Shown here in pieces: positions 45,753 through 54,467 of a DNA stretch of 64,000 nucleotides. Made by a program: the position numbers and the translations under genes. Positions within the stretch are counted from its first letter, which is position 1. Each line of letters begins with the position of its first letter. The notes beneath the pieces are model-generated. The model saw only the letters and a list, made by a program, of their open reading frames with translations, made no database searches and was not told the DNA's origin. Where the stretch lies: positions 1 through 64,000 of the forward strand of contig JABMNO010000038.1 in assembly GCA_013204555.1 (NCBI GenBank), read 5' to 3'. The stretch is from Chloroflexota bacterium. Lineage in GTDB: Bacteria > Chloroflexota > Dehalococcoidia > Lucifugimonadales > Lucifugimonadaceae.

Positions 45753-47030
45753 TTGACCCATGTACTGATCCTCAGTCTGGACTTTCCGCCAGACAACGTG
45801 TCAACCGGACATCTGATGGGAGATCTGGCGTCTGACATGGTTGCGCGAGGTCACAAGGTGACTGTGATCACCACCAGGCCGCACGCCCGAAGGGATTCAA
45901 TCGCAGAGGAAAACCAGTCTCTGCGCCCTCTCTGGTGGTTTTTCCTGAGCAAGAGCGAATACGGCGGAGCCCCGGTTTACCACACGTTCATGGCGAGCCG
46001 ATCATCGAACATCGTCTCCCGGCTGATTCCATGGTTCATGTTTCATCTCATCAGCCTGGTTGCGGGCTTGCTGATACCCAGGAGAGTAGATGTGATTCTC
46101 ACCCCGTCTCCACTCCTATCGCTTGGGGTCGTCGCGTGGCTTATTGGGCTGCGCCATCGCTGCCGGTTTGTCTACAACGTCCAGGATCTACATCCCGACT
46201 CAGCGGTCAGTATGGGGCGCATCAATAACCCGGTGATTCGGGCTGCTTTGTACCGTCTTGAATCGTTCGTCTATTGGACTGCTGGGGCGATCACCACTAT
46301 CACGCCCGGCATAAAACAAAGGATCGAGAGCAAAGGGATTTCAGCCGAGAAGGTTGTCTATATCCCTAACTGGGTCGATACCGATAGAGAAGTTCCGGTG
46401 GCAAAGTCGAACCCGTTTTCGATAGAACATGGGCTCGATTCTCAGTTCGTCGTAAGTTACGCAGGCACGCTGGGCATGGCGCAGAGTTTTGATGAGTTCC
46501 TTGAGGCCGCCCGTATCTTGAGGGCCCAGTCGCATATCCGGTTCCTGCTTGTTGGTGAAGGAACGCATCGCGAGCGCCTTTTGCGAACCATCCAGGATCA
46601 GGATCTGGACAACGTCCTGATTCTGCCCAATCAACCGCAGCAGTTGATGCCAATGATTTACGGCGCTTCGGACATGTCGTTTGTAACGCTCTTGCCAGAA
46701 TTGGGATCCACTGCACTCCCATCGAAGGTGTACCGCATCATGTCGAGCGCCACACCCGTGTTGGCATTGACTGAAAAGGATTCGGGACTGTCTGACCTTG
46801 TACTGGAGGCCAACTGCGGAGCGGTAATCGAACCGGGCTCAAGTGTCGAGTTGGCGAGCGCGATAGAGCGATTCGCCGCGGACCCGGACCTTGTAGCGCA
46901 AACCGGTCTGGCAGGAAGACGCTTTGCACAAGATAACTACGCCCGCCCAGACCTGGTATCCAATTACATCGAACTGTTCAACCGTCTTGTACCAGGTGCC
47001 ACAGCTGCGGCTTCCTCCTCCAGACCCTAG
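45753..47030 (+). CDS. Glycosyltransferase family 4 (WbuB/L-FucNAc transferase-like)
   Basis: About 425 residues with two Rossmann halves. The start region LTHVLILSLDFPPDNVSTGHLMGDLASDMVARGHKVTVIT and VYNVQDLHPDSAV match WbuB-type transferases, which in enterobacteria move L-FucNAc onto a lipid carrier. Two hydrophobic segments at about residues 90-130 suggest membrane association. VVSYAGTLGMAQSFDEFLEA and the C-terminal TALPSKVYRIMSSATPVLAL (E-x7-E region) are GT4-like. I start at TTG 45753, 13 bases after the epimerase, since the family begins there. Its last four bases overlap the stop of the convergent amidohydrolase. Confidence 0.85.
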   Translation: MTHVLILSLDFPPDNVSTGHLMGDLASDMVARGHKVTVITTRPHARRDSIAEENQSLRPLWWFFLSKSEYGGAPVYHTFMASRSSNIVSRLIPWFMFHLISLVAGLLIPRRVDVILTPSPLLSLGVVAWLIGLRHRCRFVYNVQDLHPDSAVSMGRINNPVIRAALYRLESFVYWTAGAITTITPGIKQRIESKGISAEKVVYIPNWVDTDREVPVAKSNPFSIEHGLDSQFVVSYAGTLGMAQSFDEFLEAARILRAQSHIRFLLVGEGTHRERLLRTIQDQDLDNVLILPNQPQQLMPMIYGASDMSFVTLLPELGSTALPSKVYRIMSSATPVLALTEKDSGLSDLVLEANCGAVIEPGSSVELASAIERFAADPDLVAQTGLAGRRFAQDNYARPDLVSNYIELFNRLVPGATAAASSSRP

Positions 47031-48304
47031 ATCAGGCTGTGGCGGTCTATCAGATTACCGCCCTGGAATATGTCTGTGATGTCTCGGAGAGCCTTGATGT
47101 CCTTTGTTGGGTCTCCGTCTACGACCAGGAGATCCGCCTTCTTTCCTGGTTGAAGGCTGCCTACCTGCGCGTCTATCCAACTTGACCTGGCGGCGTCGTG
47201 GGTGCCTGAGACGATCGCCTCCATTGGGGTCATCCCGCCGACAACGTTCGCCTCTAACTCGCTCTGGAACCTCCCTAACTTGAAGTAACTCCAAGCTGAG
47301 TCGGAGCCGCTGGCCATCGTGATACCGGCCTCTCTCATCGCAATGAATTCTGCGATGCGGGCGTCTCGGTCAAGATACATTTGATCCAGAGCCGCCTGAT
47401 CTTCAGCGTCGAGTCCCTGTGAAGCCTTCAGCTCCTCCAATCGCTCGATGTGCCCGCCCGCGCCAAACTCCGAAGCCATTAACGTTGGGTTCACGAATAT
47501 TCCTCGCTCGGCGATACGTTCAGCCAGCTCAGGCTGGAATACTCTAGTGCCGTCTGGCTCCTTGAATATTCCGTGGATTACGGTGTCGATTCCAGCTTCG
47601 ACGGCGTTTGATATGCCTTGAGTTGAGGTGCAGTGTGCGGCTGTGTGTTTTCCAAATCTGTGCGCCTCATCAACAATTGATTTCAATTCATCCACGTTAA
47701 ACGACGGCCGTAGTGGGAATGAGGTCCGCGTGCTCCCTCCAGTGGCGGTGATCTTGATGAAGTCCGCACCCTCTTTGACGAGTTGCCGGACAGCGGCGCG
47801 GCACTCTTCGGCGCCGGTGGCCTGCACTCCGAAGTAGCTGAGGTGGCCGCCAATGATCGCCATGGGGCGACCCGCCAATACCAATCTCGGCCCAGGCGTG
47901 ATTCCAAGTTCCATCGCTTCACGGAGCATAAGAGTCGTCTGGTTCTTGGCCCCACAGTCCCGAACTGTCGTCACACCAGATTGGAGGTGAGTTCTCGCGT
48001 TACGAGCGGCCTGCAGCGTCAGCACCTCATCAGGCATCAGCGTTAGTTCATCACCAGATCGGCCGTCACCGAAACCGATCAGGTGAACGTGGCAATCGAC
48101 CAGTCCAGGCACCAACGTCGCATCGGGATAGTCGAACTCCTCGACTGGCGCTCCCTCGGGAGGCAGGACGTCCTTCTCCGCACCCGCTGCCCGGATGGTG
48201 TCACCCTCCACCAAGATGGCAGCGCGCTCAATAGGCGGGCTGCCGGTGCCATCAACCAGCTTCCCCACTCGGATCAGTTTCAATCCATCCGTGCTGTGAC
48301 TCAT
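47027..48304 (-). CDS. Metal-dependent amidohydrolase (imidazolonepropionase-like)
   Basis: TIM-barrel hydrolase of the amidohydrolase superfamily. Metal ligands: VDCHVHL near residue 70, Lys in FIKITATGG near 183, HTAAHC near 215, VIHG near 235, and the Asp in ASGSDSAW near 325. VPGLVD and the C-terminal GSLQPGKKADLLVVDGDP are typical. Length 425. Members hydrolyse cyclic amides, ureas or lactones; the substrate here is unknown. Divergent from the LLM flavin gene. Confidence 0.9.
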   Translation of the reverse strand: MSHSTDGLKLIRVGKLVDGTGSPPIERAAILVEGDTIRAAGAEKDVLPPEGAPVEEFDYPDATLVPGLVDCHVHLIGFGDGRSGDELTLMPDEVLTLQAARNARTHLQSGVTTVRDCGAKNQTTLMLREAMELGITPGPRLVLAGRPMAIIGGHLSYFGVQATGAEECRAAVRQLVKEGADFIKITATGGSTRTSFPLRPSFNVDELKSIVDEAHRFGKHTAAHCTSTQGISNAVEAGIDTVIHGIFKEPDGTRVFQPELAERIAERGIFVNPTLMASEFGAGGHIERLEELKASQGLDAEDQAALDQMYLDRDARIAEFIAMREAGITMASGSDSAWSYFKLGRFQSELEANVVGGMTPMEAIVSGTHDAARSSWIDAQVGSLQPGKKADLLVVDGDPTKDIKALRDITDIFQGGNLIDRHSLI

Positions 48305-48488
48305 GCTGCTCCAATGCTGCGATTTCTATGCTGGCGAGGGCGACGCGGTTGATCTCCCTAAAGACGTTAAAAGAACTCTTATTCACCTGATTGCGCTACT
48401 CTGGCGTTATGCTAACCGTTGGTACACCGGGGCGTTGCCCGGCGAGCCCGAATGTTTCAGATTCGCAAATAGTTCAGGGGCGTATTCG

Positions 48489-49412
48489 ATGCAAATCGGC
48501 GTGAAGTTACCTCAGTTCGGTCCCGGTACAGAGCCTGACATGATGTTGAGTTGGGCTCAATTCGCTGAGGCGGCCGGCTTCGACTTCATACTCACTGGCG
48601 ATCACATCGCGCTCACTCCTGAGGTGATGGTCGATTATCCGGCGCCGTATTACGAGCCGTTTACCACTCTCGCGTGGATCGCTGCGAAAACGCGGCGTAT
48701 CAAGCTGGGATTTTCCGTAATAGTGGTCCCATACCGGCATCCGGCACTGCTGGCCCACCTTGCGTCTTCGCTCGATCAGTTGAGCGGAGGACGACTGATC
48801 GTCGGCGTGGGCGTCGGATGGGCCGAGAGTGAGTTCGAGGTCCTCGGTATGCCTTTCAACGAGCGCGGCGCCACTACTGATGAGTTCCTGACAGCTCTGA
48901 AGTTGCTGTGGACGAACGACGCCGCCTCGTTCAATGGGAAGTACGTGTCATTCAAAGACGTATCGGTCTCACCGCGTCCGCTTCAGTTGCCGCATCCACC
49001 GATATGGGTAGGAGGGAGCAGCAAACGTGCGATGAAACGCGCAGTCCTTCATGGCGACGCGTGGCATCCAATTGGGCCAAGAATGGACTGGCTACGGGAT
49101 CAGGGACTGCCAGAAATACAGCGGATCGCAGAGGCTGAAGGTCGGCAAGTACCGGTACTGGCTCCCCGCATCTTCTGTCGTCTGACGGACGCTCCGCTTC
49201 CGGAAGATGAGCGCATCGCTGGTGAAGGCACGCTTGATCAAGTCAGACAGGACTTCCAGGATCTACAGGAATTCGGAGCCGAGTACATACATCTCGACAC
49301 GAAACGAAACAGCCCGACTGCTGATTCCGGCCGCCACCACGAAGACGCATGGCGAGATCTGACAATGCTTGCGAGTCAGGTATTTGACCTGTCATCAGGA
49401 ACGCTCAGGTAG
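48489..49412 (+). CDS. LLM-class flavin-dependent oxidoreductase
   Basis: Bacterial-luciferase-like monooxygenase or F420-dependent enzyme. 307 residues from ATG 48489 (MQIGVKLPQFG); an open frame extends 62 codons upstream but is not homologous. LSWAQFAEAAGFDFILTGDHIAL, SVIVVPYRHPALLAHLASSLDQLSGGRLIVGVGVGW and PPIWVGGSSKRAMKRA are family motifs. ribosome-like aggggcg precedes. Cofactor (FMN or F420) cannot be decided by eye. First of the co-oriented catabolic genes. Confidence 0.9.
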   Translation: MQIGVKLPQFGPGTEPDMMLSWAQFAEAAGFDFILTGDHIALTPEVMVDYPAPYYEPFTTLAWIAAKTRRIKLGFSVIVVPYRHPALLAHLASSLDQLSGGRLIVGVGVGWAESEFEVLGMPFNERGATTDEFLTALKLLWTNDAASFNGKYVSFKDVSVSPRPLQLPHPPIWVGGSSKRAMKRAVLHGDAWHPIGPRMDWLRDQGLPEIQRIAEAEGRQVPVLAPRIFCRLTDAPLPEDERIAGEGTLDQVRQDFQDLQEFGAEYIHLDTKRNSPTADSGRHHEDAWRDLTMLASQVFDLSSGTLR

Positions 49413-49502
49413 GGTCCACGCACCTCGCATTGCCGACGCGTGAATCTGGCGGTAAGCTACCGGCGCTGCTCACCGAAGCTATTTAATTAAGGCACATGAC
49501 AT

Positions 49503-50402
49503 ATGCGTTTCGCGTTTATTGATGATTTTGTACCCGCAGTGATCGTTGGCGATCAAGTCGTTGAAGTCCAGGACATCCTTGACTCCATTCCCATGATCAA
49601 TGCTCAGGATCTGCTGGAGGGCTTGGCCAGTCGCTTTGATGAGTTCCGGCCGCAGCTTGAGGCCGCTGCAAAGGAACGCAAGGGCAAGCCCCTCAGTTCC
49701 GTGCGAATCAGGCCACCGGTCCCACAGCCCGGCAAGATTGTGTGCATGGCGGGCAATTACATGGAATCCGGCACGATCCCTCAGGCTTATGACGTCGACG
49801 CATTCCTGAAAGCACCAAGTTCGATTCTCGGCAGTGGAGACACAGTCGTGCTCCCAGACGTCCCGGCTAGCGTGTTCCATCACGAGTCAGAACTGGGCGT
49901 CGTTATTGGTAAAACAGCAAGCAAAGTCAGTGCTGCTAACGCGCTCGATCATGTCTTCGGCTACCTCAACTTCATGGACGTATCAGCCAGAGGAATTGCA
50001 CCAAATGGCAACAATAGCTTCTGGTGGCAGAAGTCATGGGACACGTTTGGTCCCATCGGTCCGTGGATACTGACCACGGACGATTGCCCGGACCCGCAGA
50101 ACCTGGACATCAAACTGTGGAATAACGGCGATCTCAGGCATGACTTCAACACCTCAGATATGGCGCGATCGGTCAGTGAAGTAATCGAGTGGGTCTCGAA
50201 TGAGGTCACGCTAAATCCAGGCGACATCATCGCCACGGGCACCAACCACCTGGGATTGGGACCGTTGCAGGATGGTGAGACCGTGGAGTTGGAAATCACA
50301 GGCCTGGGTCGGCTTTCCGTAAACATTCGTGATGATCAAAAGCGGACATGGGTACGCGAAACCGTGGCACAGCAAGAAGCCAGGGAAGCTGCTGGCAAGT
50401 AA
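49503..50402 (+). CDS. Fumarylacetoacetate hydrolase family protein
   Basis: C-C hydrolase or decarboxylase/isomerase acting on 2,4-diketo acids. 299 residues. Metal site: Glu and Glu in VFHHESELGVVIGK near residue 127 and Asp in FGYLNFMDVSARG near 160; QKSWDTFGPIGPWI, and the C-terminal GDIIATGTNHLGLGPLQDGE are conserved. In several pathways (catechol meta cleavage, non-phosphorylative L-fucose or L-rhamnose oxidation) such enzymes release pyruvate. Beside a sugar-isomerase-like gene and oxidoreductases it suits a sugar-acid route. Confidence 0.9.
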   Translation: MRFAFIDDFVPAVIVGDQVVEVQDILDSIPMINAQDLLEGLASRFDEFRPQLEAAAKERKGKPLSSVRIRPPVPQPGKIVCMAGNYMESGTIPQAYDVDAFLKAPSSILGSGDTVVLPDVPASVFHHESELGVVIGKTASKVSAANALDHVFGYLNFMDVSARGIAPNGNNSFWWQKSWDTFGPIGPWILTTDDCPDPQNLDIKLWNNGDLRHDFNTSDMARSVSEVIEWVSNEVTLNPGDIIATGTNHLGLGPLQDGETVELEITGLGRLSVNIRDDQKRTWVRETVAQQEAREAAGK

Positions 50403-50413
50403 GTAACACCCTC

Positions 50414-50443
50414 GTCTCGACCGGGCCTTGGCCTGGTCGAGAC
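50414..50443 (+). terminator. Hairpin between FAH and TIM-barrel genes
   Basis: gtctcgaccgggcc and ggcctggtcgagac make a 14-base stem (one G-T pair) with a two-base loop. No T run follows. It may be a partial terminator or an RNA-processing site inside the operon. Confidence 0.5.
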
Positions 50444-50463
50444 CACCCAACAGAGGAATATCG

Positions 50464-51294
50464 ATGAAACTCTCGCTGTCTACCCGCGTTGCTGAGATGC
50501 CGAAGCAGAAGACGAAAACCCTGCTTGGGCTGAAGGAACTGACCGCGTTGGCCAAAGAGTCCGGCTACGATGCCATTTGCATGAGAGCGTCACAGATTGG
50601 TATCCAGCACTCTGCTGCCGAACAGACGGCCGCAAGCGAGGTGGTTGAGACCGCTGGCCTCCCCGTATCCATGGTGACCGGCGATATCGATACGCCCGCT
50701 AACAACGACTCAGCTCAGATGGCATTGCGCAACATCACGCCTTTCCTCGATCTCACTGAAAGATTGGGCTCGGACCTGATCCGGATCGGAATGAAGGCCG
50801 ATTCCGATATTCACTGGGCGCAGAAAGCTGCGGATGAAGCCGCCGAACGTGGCATCCGACTGGCCCATCAAAGCCACACATGCACCCTGTTCGAAACGAT
50901 CGAGAAATCGGTCGCCGTGCTGAAGGAGGTAAATAGGGACAATTTTGGCATCATCTATGAACCGGCCAATCTCCTTGTCTGCGGTCAGGAGTACGGGGCA
51001 ACACCGCTCAAGGCGTTTGAGCCGTGGCTAATGAACGTCTATTTGCAGAACATGTGGCCCCATGAGGATGGAACTCAGACCATTGCGACATGGTTCAATG
51101 GCCCCGTCCCGTTCGATCTGGTGCCATTTGGTGATCCCAGGGGCCTCGACTTTGAGCTGATCATGAATGCGCTCTCAGAAATGAATTACGCGGGTTACGT
51201 GACCGTCCACCACAATGTTGCAGACGGCATGGACATCCAGACAGGCGTCAGCCAGTTCGCAGATCATCTGAGGGCCGTCGGCGATTTTGAGTAG
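50464..51294 (+). CDS. Sugar phosphate isomerase/epimerase family TIM barrel (AP endonuclease 2 fold)
   Basis: 276 residues from ATG 50464 with agaggaatatcg before it. MKLSLSTRVAEM, YDAICMRAS, RLAHQSHTCTLFETIEKSV, NFGIIYEPANLLVCGQEYG and YVTVHHNVADG hold the Glu and His metal ligands of the xylose-isomerase-like family. Members include hexulose epimerases, inosose isomerases and 2-keto-myo-inositol dehydratases. Substrate unknown. 61 bases after the FAH gene, likely co-transcribed. Confidence 0.85.
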   Translation: MKLSLSTRVAEMPKQKTKTLLGLKELTALAKESGYDAICMRASQIGIQHSAAEQTAASEVVETAGLPVSMVTGDIDTPANNDSAQMALRNITPFLDLTERLGSDLIRIGMKADSDIHWAQKAADEAAERGIRLAHQSHTCTLFETIEKSVAVLKEVNRDNFGIIYEPANLLVCGQEYGATPLKAFEPWLMNVYLQNMWPHEDGTQTIATWFNGPVPFDLVPFGDPRGLDFELIMNALSEMNYAGYVTVHHNVADGMDIQTGVSQFADHLRAVGDFE

Positions 51295-51400
51295 TCGCTG
51301 CCGATCTATATTTCTCTAAGATAACTGAGGCATGGCCGACCCCGGCCAATCTGTTCTGTCCAAGTCACCAACAACAATTTACTAACTGAATCTTTTTTCA

Positions 51401-51429
51401 TTGACTGCAATTTGGGGAGGTGTCATAAT
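51401..51429 (+). promoter_or_regulatory. Sigma-70-type promoter of the ABC binding protein
   Basis: TTGACT at 51401-51406 and CATAAT at 51424-51429 are separated by exactly 17 bases. The transcript would begin near 51436 and have an untranslated leader of about 80 bases before the ATG at 51515. Confidence 0.65.
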
Positions 51430-51514
51430 CCGGCCCACTACCCATACGGGCTAGAGCGTGGGGCCTCACAAAAGTGATTGGCTCGCGTACTCCGTAGTTG
51501 AAGAAAGTTGTTAC

Positions 51515-53374
51515 ATGCGCATCGATTTCGGTTCTGGAAAATTGAAGAGGTTGATGCCGGTAGGCATTGTCCTCATAGCCGCGTTCGCGGTCGCTTGTGG
51601 GAGCGATGACGAAGCAGCGGCGACTGTTGCTCCGGCAGCGGCCACGTCGGCGCCTGCGCCAACGGCGGCGCCCGTAGCCACAATTGTGCCTACACCTACA
51701 GTGGCAAGTGCGCCTACAGCGGTGGTCGCAACAATTGCGGCTCCGCAGACAGGCCCAACGGGCACACTTACGGTGGCCCTGCCTTCTGTTGGGGCACCGA
51801 TATTTGTAAACAGTCTCGCACCGTACCCGCGCGGAGCATTCCGCAATGACTGGGGTATCTGTGAAAGTCTCGCCGGTGTAGAAACGGCTGACGCCACTCG
51901 GGTTGTTGGTCAACTGGCAGAGTCATGGGAAGTATCCGCAGACGCAAGTCAGATGACGTTCAATCTTCGTCAGGGCGTCCAGTTCCATAAGGGCGCTGGC
52001 GAAGTGACGGCAGAAGACGTGGTCTTCAGCTACAACAACGCCGGTGCGGACAACGCTGAGAGCACCGCAGGCGGCGGCGCAGCACTCCTCTCTACATGGG
52101 ATGCATGGCAGGTTGGCCCAGACAAGTACACCGTCGTAGCCCCATTTGACACACCGGAAGCACTGCCAACAAGGTGGGGCTTCATCAACGGTGGTGAGAG
52201 CGGATCTCAGTGTGTACTGAGCAAGACTATCTACGACACAGTTGGTGAAGAAGAAGCCGTAACAACAATGGTCGCCACAGGCCCCTGGGATGCCCAGGTC
52301 TGGACGGCGGGAGTTGAACTAAAGGCAGACGCCGTAGTCGATCACTGGCGGATTACGCCTGGCTTCGCGAAATTGCACATACTCGAGGTTCCAGAAGAGC
52401 AGACCCGCCTGGCGATGATTCGCTCAGGACAGGCCGACATCATTGAGGCATCTCTTAAGAACGTAAAGCCTCTTGTAAATGAAGGCTTTGAAGCCAACGA
52501 TACCCTTCGCAACTTCTACCACGCTGCCGTCTTCATGGGCGGTAACTTCTGGTACGACCCTGCAGTCCACACTTTTGAAGGCACTGCGGTAAATCTGCGC
52601 CCTGGATTCAAGCCGGATGCAGAGCACCCGTGGATTGGCAACCCAAGAGACCCGGCGCAGCACGAGAGTGCTCGTAAAGTGCGGTTGGCCATGTCAATGG
52701 CGATCGACCGTGACGCTATTGCAGAGACGATCCTTGGCGGCCTGGCACCGGTTTCGTACCAGCCTGGCATCCCGACAACGGTGTCGGAGTGGGACGACAA
52801 GTGGAATATTCCGTTCGACCCAGCAGGCGCCAAAGCACTGCTAGCCGAAGCGGGATACCCGGACGGCTTTACTTTTGACTTCTGGATCCCCAACGACTTC
52901 CCGAACGTTGACGTTGAGGTGGCAGAAGCGATTGCGGCCATGTGGGACAACATTGGTATCGAGACTGCTCGGGAGACCATTGCATACACAGCTGGTCGAC
53001 CTAACCTGATGACCAAGGAACAGGACCGTCCCTGGATGTGGTTCATGGTGGGTGATGGCATCAACTACGCCAGCGCACACTTGAGAACCGCCACGTACAA
53101 CTCACACGACGTGGGTTGGAACGGTGGGGTTGAGATTCCAGAGCTGGCAAGCTTCCAGAACCGCTGGGAGTCACTAACAGGAGATCGTGACGCTCAATTG
53201 GAAATCTGGTACGAGCGTGCCGACTGGCTCCGGGAATGGAACCCCTTCATAACGATTGCAGACATCCCAAAGCTGTGGGTCACCGATCCCAAGACGGTAA
53301 CCGGCTGGGAGATGTTTGCCCACGTTGAGCCCGGTACTGTGAATAGCCTTGAGGTTATACAGCCGGTCAACTAA
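51515..53374 (+). CDS. ABC transporter substrate-binding lipoprotein (family 5, peptide/nickel/sugar type)
   Basis: About 619 residues from ATG 51515. Signal RLMPVGIVLIAAFAVACGS with lipobox; then an Ala/Thr/Pro linker and SBP_bac_5 features: LAESWEVSADASQMTFNLRQGVQFHKG, AEDVVFSYNN, and VRLAMSMAIDRDAIAETILGG, ending with the C-terminal lobe. It is an extracytoplasmic receptor for oligopeptides, nickel, or oligosaccharides. It is long for the family (usually 500-550), the extra part being the linker. Two hairpins before the permease genes would let it be made in excess. I start here rather than at 51458 because the signal fits. Confidence 0.9.
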   Translation: MRIDFGSGKLKRLMPVGIVLIAAFAVACGSDDEAAATVAPAAATSAPAPTAAPVATIVPTPTVASAPTAVVATIAAPQTGPTGTLTVALPSVGAPIFVNSLAPYPRGAFRNDWGICESLAGVETADATRVVGQLAESWEVSADASQMTFNLRQGVQFHKGAGEVTAEDVVFSYNNAGADNAESTAGGGAALLSTWDAWQVGPDKYTVVAPFDTPEALPTRWGFINGGESGSQCVLSKTIYDTVGEEEAVTTMVATGPWDAQVWTAGVELKADAVVDHWRITPGFAKLHILEVPEEQTRLAMIRSGQADIIEASLKNVKPLVNEGFEANDTLRNFYHAAVFMGGNFWYDPAVHTFEGTAVNLRPGFKPDAEHPWIGNPRDPAQHESARKVRLAMSMAIDRDAIAETILGGLAPVSYQPGIPTTVSEWDDKWNIPFDPAGAKALLAEAGYPDGFTFDFWIPNDFPNVDVEVAEAIAAMWDNIGIETARETIAYTAGRPNLMTKEQDRPWMWFMVGDGINYASAHLRTATYNSHDVGWNGGVEIPELASFQNRWESLTGDRDAQLEIWYERADWLREWNPFITIADIPKLWVTDPKTVTGWEMFAHVEPGTVNSLEVIQPVN

Positions 53375-53382
53375 GAAAAATG

Positions 53383-53410
53383 GCGTTACGGAGCACCCGC
53401 TCCGTAACGC
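53383..53410 (+). terminator. First hairpin after the binding protein
   Basis: gcgttacggagc and gctccgtaacgc form a perfect 12-base stem around accc, nine bases after the stop. No T run follows, so it may act as partial terminator or mRNA stabiliser. Confidence 0.6.
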
Positions 53411-53446
53411 TGTGGGTTGAAACGCAACCACGCACGTACGACGATG

Positions 53447-53482
53447 GTAGAGGGGTCGGTGCCCTCCGGCTCCTCTACTTTT
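53447..53482 (+). terminator. Second hairpin with T run
   Basis: gtagagg pairs with cctctac around an 18-base loop, followed directly by tttt. It lies 61 bases before the first permease, so it may reduce permease expression. Confidence 0.5.
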
Positions 53483-53542
53483 ACTCCGTCCCGACCGCGG
53501 CCGGTCAGGATTACTGCCCGCAGGCTCTGAAACGGATGCACC

Positions 53543-54460
53543 ATGGCTCTTTTCCTGGCGCGGCGGCTGCTCGCCGCAGGCTTCACCATGTTCCTCGCGA
53601 CGGTTCTGGTATTCACCATGGCCAGGCTAACCGGTGATCCCAGAGAGCAGTTCCTGACAGTTGAAACGACTCAGGAAAATTGGGACGCCTGGGGCAAGAA
53701 ATTTGGCCTGGACAAGCCACTACCCGTCCAGTACCTCGTCTGGCTCGGCAATTCAGCCCGATTGGACATGGGCACCTCACTCAATCAGGCCCGCCCGGTC
53801 TGGGATCTGATCCAAGATCGACTGTGGCCAACGATTGAGCTGGCACTGACCGGATGGTTCCTGTCAATCGCGATTGGGGTGCCTCTAGGCGTGCTCTCGG
53901 CGGTTAAACGCGGCACCGCCGCTGACTATCTCGCTCGGACGTTGGCCATGTTGGGTCAGGCGCTTCCACCGTTCTGGTTGGGCCTGATTCTGATCCTCAT
54001 CTTCGCAGTCGAACTTCAGTGGCTACCCGCCGGTACGCGCGGCGGATTTTCCAATTTGATAATGCCCGCCATGACCCTCGCTCTGATTAACACCGCCAGC
54101 AACCTGCGCATCACGCGCTCCGCCATGCTGGAGGTATTGGATTCTGAATACGTCAAGATGGCCCGCGCCAAAGGGGTGTCTCCTAAATGGGTTATCTGGA
54201 AGCACGCCTTCCGGAATGCGGCGATAGCGCCGCTCACAAACGCAGGACTGCTGTTGGCAGGCTTTCTTGCCGGGACGGTTGTCACTGAGACGGTGTTCGC
54301 ATGGCCCGGGCTGGGCAGGCTGGCGGTTGATGCAGTCAGGACGAACGACTTTCCAGTGATCTCCGGACTGACGCTGGTATTCACAGCCATCTACGTCTCG
54401 GCCAACTTCTTGATTGATCTCTCATACGGGTTCGTCGACCCAAGAATCAGATTGGGTTAG
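53543..54460 (+). CDS. ABC transporter permease (DppB-like)
   Basis: 305 residues, six membrane helices. MALFLARRLLAAGFTMFLATVLVF and the coupling motif MARAKGVSPKWVIWKHAFRNA near residues 210-230 are typical of the first permease of peptide/nickel-type importers; the C-terminal FVDPRIRLG is conserved. Forms the channel with the next gene. Its stop lies seven bases before the next ATG. Confidence 0.92.
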   Translation: MALFLARRLLAAGFTMFLATVLVFTMARLTGDPREQFLTVETTQENWDAWGKKFGLDKPLPVQYLVWLGNSARLDMGTSLNQARPVWDLIQDRLWPTIELALTGWFLSIAIGVPLGVLSAVKRGTAADYLARTLAMLGQALPPFWLGLILILIFAVELQWLPAGTRGGFSNLIMPAMTLALINTASNLRITRSAMLEVLDSEYVKMARAKGVSPKWVIWKHAFRNAAIAPLTNAGLLLAGFLAGTVVTETVFAWPGLGRLAVDAVRTNDFPVISGLTLVFTAIYVSANFLIDLSYGFVDPRIRLG

Positions 54461-54467
54461 TCGATAT

